Assembly: GCF_003008535.1 (NCBI RefSeq)
Contig: NZ_CP027666.1
Span: 248,001 to 312,000 of the forward strand
From: Ottowia oryzae
GTDB lineage: Bacteria; Pseudomonadota; Gammaproteobacteria; Burkholderiales; Burkholderiaceae_C
DNA: 64,000 bases
Reading direction: 5' to 3'
The notes below the pieces were generated by a model, which did not search any database, was not told the origin of the DNA, and saw only the letters and a list, made by a program, of their open reading frames with translations. This document shows, in pieces, positions 33,993 through 43,200 of this stretch (position 1 is its first letter; each line of letters starts with the position of its first letter). A program made the translations under genes and the position numbers.

Positions 33993-34351
33993 TGGAGTTC
34001 GTTCGCGGGCTGCCGGTGCGAGAAGCCGCCGATGCGCTGCGCCTGTCCAGGGGTTCTGTCGGTCGGCTGCGCCAGGGCTACTGGCCAGACGAGCCGCGCA
34101 AGGTTCTGCAGGCATGGGAGGCGTACAAGGCCAGCAGGGGCGTGGTGGCTTCGGGCTGGTTTCTGCGCAAAGTCTACGCGGGCGGTCAGGTGCGCCACGC
34201 CGGCCAAGCCTACACGGCCAGCGGGCTGGCCGCGCGCACCGGCCAGCTGCTCGCGGTGTCGCGGGCGGCGGACGGCGGCCTGCTGGCGCAGACGCTTGAC
34301 CTGCCTGCAGAGCGCGTGTCGCTGTCGCCTGCGCCGTTGTTTGGAGCGTAG
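33992..34351 (+). CDS. Helix-turn-helix phage protein
   Basis: 119 aa. HTH near the N-terminus (VREAADALRLSRGSVGRLRQGYW), then a region with RHAGQAYTASGLAARTGQL. Starts in a TGATG overlap with the short frame upstream. An in-frame extension to ATG 33863 exists but reads as low-quality sequence. Sits before gemA. Confidence 0.68.
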   Translation: MEFVRGLPVREAADALRLSRGSVGRLRQGYWPDEPRKVLQAWEAYKASRGVVASGWFLRKVYAGGQVRHAGQAYTASGLAARTGQLLAVSRAADGGLLAQTLDLPAERVSLSPAPLFGA

Positions 34352-34354
34352 CCG

Positions 34355-34783
34355 ATGGCCAATCACGTCGCTGCAATTCATGCCCTCAAGGGCAAGCTGC
34401 GCTTGTCCGACGACGACTACCGTGTGTTGCTGCACCAGCTGACCGGGCACACCAGCAGCAAGGACTGTTCGGCCGCGCAGCAGCAACAGGTGCGCGATCA
34501 CATGCAGCGCCTGGCCGAGCGCATGGGCGTCGCTGACGCCGGACGCCGGGCGCGCTTTCAGGAAAGCTACAAGCAGGCGACGCCGCGCGAGCGCAAGGTC
34601 TGGGCCATTTGGAAAGACATGGGCCGGCGTGGCATGGTGCAGCATGCCACCGGCCAGGCGCTGGACAGCTTCGTCTACCGCCAAACCGGCATGAGCGCCC
34701 TGCGGTTCTGTACCCCGGCCCAGCAGGACAGCGTCATCGAAGCGCTGAAGCTGTGGCAGCGCCGCGGCCACGAGGTGCGCTGA
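34355..34783 (+). CDS. gemA: GemA-family protein (Mu gp16-like, DUF1018)
   Basis: 142 aa. Typical GemA features: KLRLSDDDYRVLLHQLTG near the N-terminus, and WAIWKDMGRRG in the middle. In Mu, GemA modulates host gene expression and DNA topology. Directly precedes mor, the usual order. Confidence 0.9.
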   Translation: MANHVAAIHALKGKLRLSDDDYRVLLHQLTGHTSSKDCSAAQQQQVRDHMQRLAERMGVADAGRRARFQESYKQATPRERKVWAIWKDMGRRGMVQHATGQALDSFVYRQTGMSALRFCTPAQQDSVIEALKLWQRRGHEVR

Positions 34784-34784
34784 C

Positions 34785-35243
34785 ATGAGCGGCGATCTGC
34801 TTGCCGATGACCTGGACCTGCTGGCGGCCGCACGGCCTGACCTGGCAGAGCTGACGGCCGAGCAGATCGCCCCTATTGAAGCGCGCACCGCCGGCTGGCC
34901 TGAATCCTGGCGCGATATCGCCCGCTCGCTGTACGTCACGCTGGTGTCGCGCGGTGAAGCGGCCCGCGCGCCCGACGCCGCGCAGGCCGCACAATTGGCT
35001 GTCGAGCTGATGCTGGGCGTGGCCAGCGACCTGGGCGGCACGCAGCCCTATATCAACCAGGGCCGCGACATGAAGCTCAGCGGCATGGCCGCCCGCGTGA
35101 TTGAGCTGATCGCCAGCAGCCGGCAAGACTACGCACGCGTGGCGCAGCTGCTGAGCATCAGCGAGCGCCACGTACGCCGCATTGAGGCCCGCTGGCTGCG
35201 CGCCGAGCGTGCGCGGCGGCAGGGTACCCTGGCCCTCGAATAG
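34785..35243 (+). CDS. mor: Mor-family middle/late transcription activator
   Basis: 152 aa. N-terminal dimerisation part and a C-terminal HTH (YARVAQLLSISERHVRRIEARWLR) as in Mor/C. Mor binds dyad sites next to poor -10 elements and recruits RNA polymerase. A TGAC-N4-GTCA dyad lies 11 bases after its stop and again before the left late block; no separate C gene is seen, so Mor may run all late transcription. Confidence 0.88.
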   Translation: MSGDLLADDLDLLAAARPDLAELTAEQIAPIEARTAGWPESWRDIARSLYVTLVSRGEAARAPDAAQAAQLAVELMLGVASDLGGTQPYINQGRDMKLSGMAARVIELIASSRQDYARVAQLLSISERHVRRIEARWLRAERARRQGTLALE

Positions 35244-35253
35244 GCTGAATCAC

Positions 35254-35269
35254 TGACTCTGGTCATTTA
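35254..35269 (+). promoter_or_regulatory. Predicted late promoter/activator site, right block
   Basis: TGACTCTGGTCATTTA, nearly the same as the minus-strand element at 21089-21104. It lies between mor and the protease gene. Confidence 0.55.
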
Positions 35270-35303
35270 GGCCGGCCAGGCTCGTCGCGCGACGATGCCG
35301 GCC
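35270..35303 (+). promoter_or_regulatory. Hairpin at the start of the right late transcript
   Basis: GGCCGGC/GCCGGCC outer arms and a perfect inner palindrome TCGTCGCGCGACGA. It ends one base before ATG 35304 and would cover ATG 35295. It may act as an mRNA 5' stabiliser or translation control. Confidence 0.6.
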
Positions 35304-36425
35304 ATGAGTTCAACGCCCGCAATCATCGCCGCCCCCAGCGCCGCCGCCTCCGCCGCGCAAAGCGGCGCGGGCGCCACTTCAGCGGAAACGGCAGCCCAAC
35401 TGCCGGGCGGCATCGAAATCTTCCGCGCTGGCACGCACCGCGACGACGCGGGCAATTCCCACACCTTCACGCGCGCCCAGCTCGAAGAGATGGTGGCCAC
35501 CTACAACGCGGCGCTGCGCGAAGCCCCGCTGACGGTGGGCCACCCCAAGGACAACCTGCCCGCGTACGGCTGGGTCAAGCGCGTGTTCATCAACGACGCC
35601 GGCAACCTGGCTGTCGATCCGCATGAGGTTGACCCCGCCTTCGCCGAGATGGTGAAGGCCAAGCGCTTCAAGAAGCGCAGCGCCAGCTTCTACCCGCCCG
35701 GCGCACCGCACAACCCGACGCCCGGCAAGTGGTACCTGCGCCACGTGGCCTTCCTGGGCGCGCAGCCGCCCGCCGTGGCTGGCCTGAAGGACATCGATTT
35801 CATGGACCACGCCACCGAAGCCGTGAGCTTTTCAGAAACCGCCGACGCGCCTGCGCCGGCTCCCGCCACCACTCAACCACAGGAGCAAACCATGAGTGAT
35901 GCAGACAAGGCCGAGCTCGAGCGCCTGCGCGCTGACAGCAAGGCCAAAGACGATGCCAACGCCAAACTTCAGAACGATCTAAAGATCGCCAATGAAGCGC
36001 GCGCAGCCTCTGACAAGGCCGCAGCCAGCTTCGCTGAGAAAGCCGCAGCCGACCGCCGCGCCGGCTTCGTCGCGTTTGCCGAGGGCGAAGTCAAGGCCGG
36101 CCGCTTGCTGCCCAAGGACAAGGCCACCGCCGTTGCCACGCTGGAAACCCTGGCCGCCGTCAGCGAGCCGGTCAGCTTCAGCGAGGGCGCCAGCACCACG
36201 CAGATCACACCGCTGCAGATGTGCGCCTGGCTGCAGGGCCATATGTCCAGCCGCACCGCCGTGGTGTCGTTCGGCGAGATGGCCACTGCCCAGCTTGGCC
36301 AGGGCTTTGACGCCCGTGGCAAGACCGACGAAGAGATCGACCAGGCCGCGCGCCGCTACCAGGGTGAACACCCCGAGGTGAGCTACGCCGAGGCGCTGGG
36401 CAAGGTGACCAGCTTCACCAGCTGA
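35304..36425 (+). CDS. Head maturation protease with fused scaffold (Mu gpI-like)
   Basis: 373 aa from ATG 35304 (35295 possible). The N-terminal half is the Mu I protease: TVGHPKDNLPAYGWVKRV and FKKRSASFYP are typical. A Pro/Ala linker follows, then a coiled-coil scaffold region (about 200-260) and a C-terminal domain. An internal start gives the free scaffold. The protein shapes the prohead and then cleaves the scaffold. Confidence 0.88.
   Translation: MSSTPAIIAAPSAAASAAQSGAGATSAETAAQLPGGIEIFRAGTHRDDAGNSHTFTRAQLEEMVATYNAALREAPLTVGHPKDNLPAYGWVKRVFINDAGNLAVDPHEVDPAFAEMVKAKRFKKRSASFYPPGAPHNPTPGKWYLRHVAFLGAQPPAVAGLKDIDFMDHATEAVSFSETADAPAPAPATTQPQEQTMSDADKAELERLRADSKAKDDANAKLQNDLKIANEARAASDKAAASFAEKAAADRRAGFVAFAEGEVKAGRLLPKDKATAVATLETLAAVSEPVSFSEGASTTQITPLQMCAWLQGHMSSRTAVVSFGEMATAQLGQGFDARGKTDEEIDQAARRYQGEHPEVSYAEALGKVTSFTS
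35892..36425 (+). CDS. Scaffold protein from internal in-frame start (Mu gpZ-like)
   Basis: 177 aa. ATG 35892 has AGGAG seven bases upstream inside the protease gene and in the same frame. The product begins with a coiled coil (KAELERLRADSKAKDDA). Mu makes its scaffold Z this way from gene I. Confidence 0.75.
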   Translation: MSDADKAELERLRADSKAKDDANAKLQNDLKIANEARAASDKAAASFAEKAAADRRAGFVAFAEGEVKAGRLLPKDKATAVATLETLAAVSEPVSFSEGASTTQITPLQMCAWLQGHMSSRTAVVSFGEMATAQLGQGFDARGKTDEEIDQAARRYQGEHPEVSYAEALGKVTSFTS

Positions 36426-36489
36426 GCGCGCCGGCACCCGACACGCACCGCACGAGAACCCCCGTCATCCATCCATTCAAGGAATCGAC

Positions 36490-37449
36490 ATGACCCCGAA
36501 GAACATCCGCCTGGCCAACCCGATCCTGGGCGGCCTGATGCTGGCCGCAGGCACCGCGCAGGCTGCCAGCATGGCGGCGCATTCGCTGTTCCCCATGCTG
36601 CCTACCGCGCTGCGCGGCTTCCAGCTGGGCCAGCTGGGCGACGAAGCGACCCGCGCCTACAACACCCGCCGCGCGCCTGGCGCCGCCACCAAGCAGGTGA
36701 CGATCAAGTGGGAAGGCAAGGCCTACACCATCGACCAGCACGCGATCGACGTGCCCATTCCGCGCGAGCTGATCCAGGAACAGGACGAGGCTGCGCGCCT
36801 GAATGTGGGCCTGAACATCCCCATCAGCCAGATCGCGGTGAACACCGCGCTGCAGATCCTGACGCTGAGCTTCGAGATGGAGGCCGCCGCCCTGGCCACC
36901 GACAGTGCGGCCTACGCCGGCAACGTGCTGGCGCTGTCCGGCGGTACGAAGTGGAGCGCGGCCACCGGCACGCCTGTGACCGATGTGCGCGCCAAGAGCG
37001 AGGTGATTCGCCAGAAGACGGGCCGACGGCCCAACACCCTGGTGATTCCGTCTGCCGTGCTGAACGCGCTGGCCATGAATGCCGAGGTCAAGAGCTACCT
37101 GCCGACGACGATGCTGGGCCCGGCCACCATCGACCAGCTGAAGTCGATCCTCAATGTGCCCAACATCGTGGTGGCCGATGCCGTGTGGACGTCGGACGCC
37201 GACGTGGTGGCCGACGTGTGGGGCAACAACGCCATCCTGGCCTACGTGCCCAACATCGGCGCCAGCGGCCAGAACCTGAGCCTGGGCGAGCCCGCCTTTG
37301 GCTTCACCGGCACGCTGGAAGGCCACCCGTTCGTGGAGACGCCGTACTACGACCGCGGCACCAAGAGCTGGATCTACGGCGCCACCTATGAGCGCAAGCC
37401 CACGCTGGTGCGCGGCGCCGCCGGCTTCCTGTTCCAGAACCCGGTCTGA
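36490..37449 (+). CDS. Major capsid protein (gpT-like)
   Basis: 319 aa at the gpT position after the scaffold. Features include EGKAYTIDQHAIDVPIPRE and TGRRPNTLVIPSAVLNAL, common in HK97-fold capsid proteins of B3-like transposable phages. RBS AAGGAA precedes the ATG. Confidence 0.88.
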   Translation: MTPKNIRLANPILGGLMLAAGTAQAASMAAHSLFPMLPTALRGFQLGQLGDEATRAYNTRRAPGAATKQVTIKWEGKAYTIDQHAIDVPIPRELIQEQDEAARLNVGLNIPISQIAVNTALQILTLSFEMEAAALATDSAAYAGNVLALSGGTKWSAATGTPVTDVRAKSEVIRQKTGRRPNTLVIPSAVLNALAMNAEVKSYLPTTMLGPATIDQLKSILNVPNIVVADAVWTSDADVVADVWGNNAILAYVPNIGASGQNLSLGEPAFGFTGTLEGHPFVETPYYDRGTKSWIYGATYERKPTLVRGAAGFLFQNPV

Positions 37450-37485
37450 GCGGAATAAACCCAAGCCGAGAGAGCTGAGCAGAAC

Positions 37486-37532
37486 CCCCCGCGGCGCACC
37501 CAAGCCTGGCATTGAATTGCCGCGCCGCCGGG
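37486..37532 (+). other. GC-rich hairpin downstream of the capsid gene
   Basis: Arms CCCGCGGCGC and GCGCCGCCGG around a loop of about 24 bases in the 111-base gap after gpT. No U-tract follows. A published bioinformatic RNA motif (Mu-gpT-DE) occupies this position in Mu-like phages; whether this is a member is untested. Confidence 0.4.
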
Positions 37533-37560
37533 CCTTCGTGAACCCATCTGAAAGACCTGC

Positions 37561-37851
37561 ATGAGCACCACAAAACGCAACCTAATCGCCTTGGTGGCCA
37601 CGGCGGTCATCGTCAACGGCGAGCGCACCGTGATCAACGCCGGCGAGCCGCTGCCCGAGCTCAAACGTGAAGACGAAGACGCGCTGATGGCCGCCAAGGC
37701 TGCCCGCGAAGCAGAACAGGCGCATGCCGCTGACGCTGCCGCTGCGCCGGCAACCGACCAGCCCGACACCGCTGACGTGCCGACCGCCGACCCGGCGCCA
37801 GAACCCGCCGCATCGCCGCCCCCAGCGCCCAAGCCCAAGCCGAAGCGCTGA
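37561..37851 (+). CDS. Small capsid-region protein with Pro/Ala tail
   Basis: 96 aa: a folded N-terminal part (about 1-55, VNGERTVINAGEPLPEL) and a low-complexity Ala/Pro C-terminus ending PKPKPKR. The N-terminus resembles short capsid-region proteins of B3-like phages. Function unknown. Confidence 0.68.
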   Translation: MSTTKRNLIALVATAVIVNGERTVINAGEPLPELKREDEDALMAAKAAREAEQAHAADAAAAPATDQPDTADVPTADPAPEPAASPPPAPKPKPKR

Positions 37852-37889
37852 TCTTGATTCCCTCCTCTGGGGCGTTGCACGCCTCCTTA

Positions 37890-37920
37890 GCCCACCCGCT
37901 TCACAGCCGGTGGGCCTTTT
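37890..37920 (+). terminator. Rho-independent terminator within the head operon
   Basis: GCCCACC/GGTGGGC stem followed by CTTTT. Placed between the capsid pair and the decoration-like gene, it may lower downstream expression relative to the capsid. Confidence 0.65.
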
Positions 37921-37969
37921 GGGTGAAAGCACCGCATTCACGCACCTCAACTTCACAGGAGCACCGACA

Positions 37970-38335
37970 ATGACCCGTCAGTTCGACAAGCGACACGCCG
38001 AGACCGTGGTAGCCACGGCCGCCGTGGCCGCCAACCGCTTCGTGTGCCGCGCCGGCACCCACGCGCCCGCCGCGCCCGCCAATGGCAACCAGGACAGCAT
38101 CGGCGTGTCCGAAGACGCCGCCGCGATCGGCGAGGCTGTTGCAGTCGTCACCGATTACAGCTACCTGGTTGAGGCCAGTGCAGCCATCACCAAGGGCGCC
38201 TACGTGAAGCCGGCGGCAGATGGCTCGGGCAAGGCCGCTGTCGGCACCTTGACCGACAACTGCGCCGTGGCGATGGATGCCGCAAGCGCCGGCCAGCTGG
38301 TCGAAGTGCAGATCGTCAAGCACGCCCACGCCTGA
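37970..38335 (+). CDS. Capsid decoration-like protein (DUF2190-like)
   Basis: 121 aa from ATG 37970 (AGGAGC upstream). Beta-rich, with AVAANRFVCRAG and ITKGAYVKPAADGSGKA, consistent with DUF2190-type head decoration proteins. Sits just after the capsid genes. Confidence 0.7.
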   Translation: MTRQFDKRHAETVVATAAVAANRFVCRAGTHAPAAPANGNQDSIGVSEDAAAIGEAVAVVTDYSYLVEASAAITKGAYVKPAADGSGKAAVGTLTDNCAVAMDAASAGQLVEVQIVKHAHA

Positions 38336-38351
38336 TCGCCTGCAAGCCGCC

Positions 38352-38831
38352 ATGCGCTACGCCACGCCCCAGGACATGGTTGCCCGATTCGGCGAGCCGG
38401 AGATGATCCAGCTGACCGACCCGGACAACGCCGCTGTGCAGGTTGCGCGCGTCGAGCTGAAGCTGGACGACGCGCATGCCTTGGCAGACGGCTGCCTGGG
38501 CGCAGTGTTCGCGCTGCCGCTGGCAGGCTGCGCCAAGCCGGCGGGGGTGGGCGCCGTTGAGTACGTGCCGCCGCCCCAGCTGACGCGCATCGTGTGCGAC
38601 ATCGCGCGCTACTACCTGTACGACGACCTGGCGCCCGAGGCAGAGGTGTACCGCCGCTTCAAGACGGCCACGGCCGAGCTGCAGGCCATCGCCGAGGGCA
38701 AGGCCAAGCTGGTCTGCCCCTGGGGCGGCGAGCCTGGCGCCACGGCCGCCAGCGGCCCTGCGTCGGGCGACACCTTCCACGACTTTGCACCGCGCCAGAT
38801 CGGGCGCGATGTGGACGGGGGCTACCGATGA
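38352..38831 (+). CDS. DUF1320 protein (Mu gp36-like)
   Basis: 159 aa. Start MRYATPQDMVARFGEPEMIQL and the helical core with DIARYYLYDD are typical of DUF1320, a head-tail connector family. Overlaps the next gene by ATGA. Confidence 0.88.
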   Translation: MRYATPQDMVARFGEPEMIQLTDPDNAAVQVARVELKLDDAHALADGCLGAVFALPLAGCAKPAGVGAVEYVPPPQLTRIVCDIARYYLYDDLAPEAEVYRRFKTATAELQAIAEGKAKLVCPWGGEPGATAASGPASGDTFHDFAPRQIGRDVDGGYR

Positions 38832-39313
38832 GCACGGCAGGCATGACGGTTGCGCAGAGCAACAACTTCTTGGCGATCGAGCCGCGCCTGGTCGAGCTCG
38901 TCAAGGCCGCGACAGCGGGCCTGAAACCCGCCGTGCATGTTTTGGCCGCGGCCGACCTGGCCGACGTAAAGGTGGCCAAACAACTGGCGCCCGCCGTGCA
39001 CGTGATCTACGGCGGCGCGCCGCAGGTAATTGAGAACCAGGGCACGCGGGTGCTGCTGCTGCACAGGTGGCACGTGGTCTGCGTTGTGCGCCACGTGGGC
39101 AGCACGCGAACCGGCGAGCAAGCCCGGGAGGCGCTAGGCCCGCTGGCCGGCCTGGTGCTGTCTGCACTGCTGCATGCGCGCGTCGAAGGAGCGACGTTGC
39201 CTGTCGCCCTGAGCGACCAGCAGCGCGCGCCGTGGTTCGACTCGGGAACCCAATTTTTGCCATTCACGTTTGACGTGAGAACAGTGTTTCACAAGCAACC
39301 CCAACCCTATTGA
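38828..39313 (+). CDS. Gp37-family head-tail connector protein
   Basis: 161 aa. N-terminal helix (FLAIEPRLVELVKAA), then a mixed domain ending QFLPFTFDVRTVFHKQP. Matches the Mu gp37-type position after DUF1320, probably a tail terminator or completion protein. Confidence 0.75.
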   Translation: MSTAGMTVAQSNNFLAIEPRLVELVKAATAGLKPAVHVLAAADLADVKVAKQLAPAVHVIYGGAPQVIENQGTRVLLLHRWHVVCVVRHVGSTRTGEQAREALGPLAGLVLSALLHARVEGATLPVALSDQQRAPWFDSGTQFLPFTFDVRTVFHKQPQPY

Positions 39314-39326
39314 GCAGGAGTGACTC

Positions 39327-40097
39327 ATGCCCGCAGAGAACATCGTCAAGCAGATCTACCGTCCCGTGGCCATGGTCGGCCAGGTGTACGCCAAGCCCTG
39401 GAACTCAGCCGCCGGCCTGGCGCCGATCGGCAACGTGCTGGAGCTCGTCACCGAGTACAAGGAAGATGTGGAGACCCAGGACGACATGACGGTGGCGGGC
39501 GGCGCGATCCACGCCGAGCGCCGTCGTGTCACCGGCGCCACCGTGAAGGCCAAGTTGGCCGACATCAGCATCGTCAACCTGGCGCGCGCGGTGTACGGCG
39601 TCATTGATGAAAAGGATGCGGCGACGATCACTGACCGTGAGTACACCGCCTACCTGGGCGCGCTGCTGCCGCTGCCCTACATCGGCATGACGGGCGTGAC
39701 CCTGAAGACCGGTGCGGATGTGGCCACCGCCACCGCAGTGACCGCCCCCGGCAACTTCGAGGTGCGCCCCGAAGGTATTTGGTTCCTGCCCACCGCTTCC
39801 GGCCTGACCAACGGCGCGAAGATCTGGGTCAGTGGCAGCCACGTTGACCAGGTCGTGGTGGAGCACCTGGTCACCAAGGCGCCCGAGCTGCAGATGCGCT
39901 ACGCCGGCATCAACGAAGTGATGCAGGGCGGCGCGGCGGTGGTGGATCTGTGGCGCGTCAGCCAGGGCGTCACCAAGCAGCTGGCGTTGATTCAGCCCAA
40001 GGGCTTTATGAACCTCGAAGTGGAAGGCTCTTTGCTGCAAGACCCGACCATCACAGGCGCGGGCGTCAGCAAGTTCATGCGAACGACCTGGCTGTAA
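39327..40097 (+). CDS. Major tail (tube) protein
   Basis: 256 aa, beta-rich, with the IYRPVAMVGQVYAKPW start and a duplicated-looking fold. Position before the tape measure identifies it as the tube. There is no tail sheath gene, so the tail should be non-contractile like B3/D3112 and unlike Mu. Confidence 0.8.
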   Translation: MPAENIVKQIYRPVAMVGQVYAKPWNSAAGLAPIGNVLELVTEYKEDVETQDDMTVAGGAIHAERRRVTGATVKAKLADISIVNLARAVYGVIDEKDAATITDREYTAYLGALLPLPYIGMTGVTLKTGADVATATAVTAPGNFEVRPEGIWFLPTASGLTNGAKIWVSGSHVDQVVVEHLVTKAPELQMRYAGINEVMQGGAAVVDLWRVSQGVTKQLALIQPKGFMNLEVEGSLLQDPTITGAGVSKFMRTTWL

Positions 40098-40106
40098 ACG
40101 CGGGCG

Positions 40107-40274
40107 CTAGCGCACGCTGCGCAGCGCCCAGACCAGCAGCAACACCGGCGGCGCCACCAGGCCCGCCAGCAGCAGCAGCGGCAGGCCCTTGTACAGGCCA
40201 GCGCTGACGGCAAACACCATCAACCAGAAGGCGAATACCGGCAGGGACGGCGGGCGGGAGCTTGCGCGTTTCAT
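40107..40274 (-). CDS. Small leftward membrane protein between tail genes
   Basis: 55 aa on the minus strand: basic start (MKRASSRPPS), then two hydrophobic helices (about 11-28 and 31-50). It opposes the tail operon, so it may be a moron with its own promoter. No strong RBS precedes ATG 40274. It fills nearly the whole tail-tube/tape-measure gap. Confidence 0.5.
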   Translation of the reverse strand: MKRASSRPPSLPVFAFWLMVFAVSAGLYKGLPLLLLAGLVAPPVLLLVWALRSVR

Positions 40275-40285
40275 GGGTGCGGATC

Positions 40286-43200
40286 ATGAACGATAAGGTC
40301 GTTGGCGTCAAAATCGCGGTGGACAACGCTGAGGCCAAGCCACGCCTGAGCGAGATTGCCGCGGCCATCGACCAGCTGGGCCGCAAGCAGGGCCAGATGG
40401 CCCAGTCCAGCGTTCAGGCGGGCGGCCTTGTCAACAGCACCAGCCGCTCCATCAAGTCGGGCATCGAATCGATCAGCGAGCAGCTTGATCGTGCGCGCGG
40501 CCAGTTGCTCGGCTTCCTGGGTGTACAGCAGGGGATAGCGGGGGCGCAGGAAGTTGCCCGTCTGGTCGGCGAGTACCGCGACCTGGAAGCCCGCATCGGC
40601 CTGGTGGTGGGGCGCGGCCAGCAGCTGGCGGGCGCCATGGACGACGTGCAGGGCGTTGCCCTGCGCACCAACAGCGCCTTGGAGGAAACGGGCAATCTGT
40701 TTGCTCGCATTGCCAAGGTAGGAAAGGACGCCGGTCTATCCACACAGGACGCGTCAGCGCAGTCGCTGCGGCTGACCGAGACGATCAACCAAGCGATCCA
40801 GATTGGTGGCGCAAGCGCCGAGGCGTCGAAGGCGGCCATCACGCAGCTGATCCAGGGCCTGCAGGGCGGCGTACTGCGCGGCGACGAGTTCAACAGCGTG
40901 ATGGAACAGGCGCCGCGCCTGGCGCAGGCCATGGCCGATGGCCTGGGTGTGAACACCGGCGAGCTGCGCAAGATGGCCGAAGCCGGCCAGTTGACATCAG
41001 AGACGGTGATCAGCGCCCTGCGCAAGCAGACCGACGTGGTGAAGGGCGAGTTCGCGCAGGTGCCCGTCACGGTCGGGCGCGCAATGGAAAACCTACGCAC
41101 CAGCTTCCAGCGCTACCTGGCCGACACCGACCAGGCCAACGGTGCAACGGCTGCCGCTGCCAAGTCGATTGGCTTGTTGGCCGACAACATCGGCACTGTC
41201 GCCAGCGCCATGACGCACGCGGGCATGACCTTCGGCGCGTGGAAAGCGCTGAACATGGCGCGCAACTGGCTGGAGATCAAACTGGCCGTGGAAGCCGATA
41301 CGGCGGCCACTGTCGGGAACACGACCGCCAAAGGCGCCAACACAGCGGCTACACGTGGCGGGGCCACCGCAGCACGCGATGGCGCGGCAGCGGCTGGCGC
41401 CCACGCGGCTGCGACGCGCGAGAGCGCAGCCGCGCAGACGGCACATGCGGCGGCATCCCAGGCCGCCACAGCTGCCATGCGAGCCCAGCGTGTCGCGCTG
41501 GAGGCTGAGCGCGCTGCGGTGCCGTCCAACGCCAAGGCATGGGGCGAAATGGGCGCGGCGCTGGGTAGCGCGACCGCCAAGAAAGAGGCCGCGGGCGCTG
41601 CCGCTGCGGCGACCACAAGCAAGCTGGGCCTGCTGACCGGGGCAGTGGGCGGCCTGGTGCGCGGCTTCGGGCCTTTGCTTGCGCTGGACATCGCGCTGAA
41701 CTTCAAGAGTTACGGCACCTGGATCGGCGAGGCTGCGGCCAAGCTGATGGGCTACAAGGACCGCAGCGCTGAGCTTGCAGAGCAGGAGAAGCTGAACGCA
41801 CGCATTGCTGCGGAGTCCGCAGAGATGCGCCGGGATCTGGCGCTGAAGACGCAAGATGCCATTGAAAAGCAGTTCGAGCTGAGCAAGGCCGCACGGGCCG
41901 CCTCCGCCGAGTTCGACAAGCTCACCAAGGATGGCAAGACCGCCGCCGAGGCAGTGAGCGAGATCACGAAGGGCTTTGACCTCACCAAGACCGACGGCAT
42001 TAAAGACTTCGCATCGACGCTGGACAAGCTGCTTGCCGACGGGAAGATCGGCGTCGGCGAATTCCAGGCCGCATGGGCATCGGCGCTGGACGGCAAAGAC
42101 CTTCTTCAGTTCGAGACGATGGCGCGCGCCGCGTTCATGGGCAGCCAGCGCGAAGCCGAGCGCCTGGCGCAGCTGACCGACTCCACCCTGCGCGAAGCCG
42201 TGAAGCGCACAGGCCTGGATTACGACAACCTGCGGGGCAAGATCAGCGCAAGCGCGCGCGGGGCCATCAACGACACGGATCAGATCATTGATGGCCTGGA
42301 CCGATTGAAGGCCCAAGGCGTGGACACTGGCCGCGCTTTGGAGGCCAGCATTGCCAAGGGCATCAACGCCGCCGACAGCCAGCAGGCAATTGAAGCAGTG
42401 CGGGCCCAGATCGAATCCATGCGTCGCGTGCTGGGCGACAAGGTGACAGACGGCCTGCTCGACCAGGCCAAGCAAAAGGCCCGTGAGCTGAGCGACGAGC
42501 TTGATCGGTCCCGCCCGGGTGTGAACAGCCTGCGCGAGGCGTTTGCCGAACTGGGCATGAAAAGCCGGGACGAACTGTCGAAAACCGCGCGCCGGGCAGA
42601 GGACGCCTACGCCATGATGGTGCGCGCCGGTGCACAGGAGGGCGAGAGTTACGTGGCTTGGCAAGAGCGCAAGCGCAGAGCGGCTGAAGTGATGGTCGAG
42701 CGCATGATCGCCGCCAATGGCGGCATCGCCAGCACCGCTATCCAAGCCCGCGCCGCGCAGGAAGGCGTCAAGCTCTCGATCGACGACGTCGGCAGGGCCA
42801 CTGTGGAAGCCGCCTCCACCACGAAGGGCGCAACGGCGCAGATGGCTCAGAGTTGGCGCGGTGTGGGCGGCAGCATCCGCGACGTTCAAAAGGAGGCCGA
42901 GAAAGCCGCCAAGTTCCAGCAGTACCTGCAAGACAAGTATGGGCGCCCCGGTGAGAGCGCCGGCCAGAAGAAGGCCGAGGCTGACCGCGATCGGAAGAAG
43001 CAAGAGCAAGATGATGCCTTCATGGCTAGCCGCTTTGCGCAGGGCTGGGCCAAGGATGGCGAAGGCAAAGTCATCAGCGCGGTGGAGTCTGAGGCCCAGA
43101 TGAATCAGCGCGTGGCCAAGCTGTTTGGCGACGGCGCCATCGGTATGAAGGAGGCGATCGACGCGGCCAACATCAAGATCAAGCTGGACGAGGCGGATCA

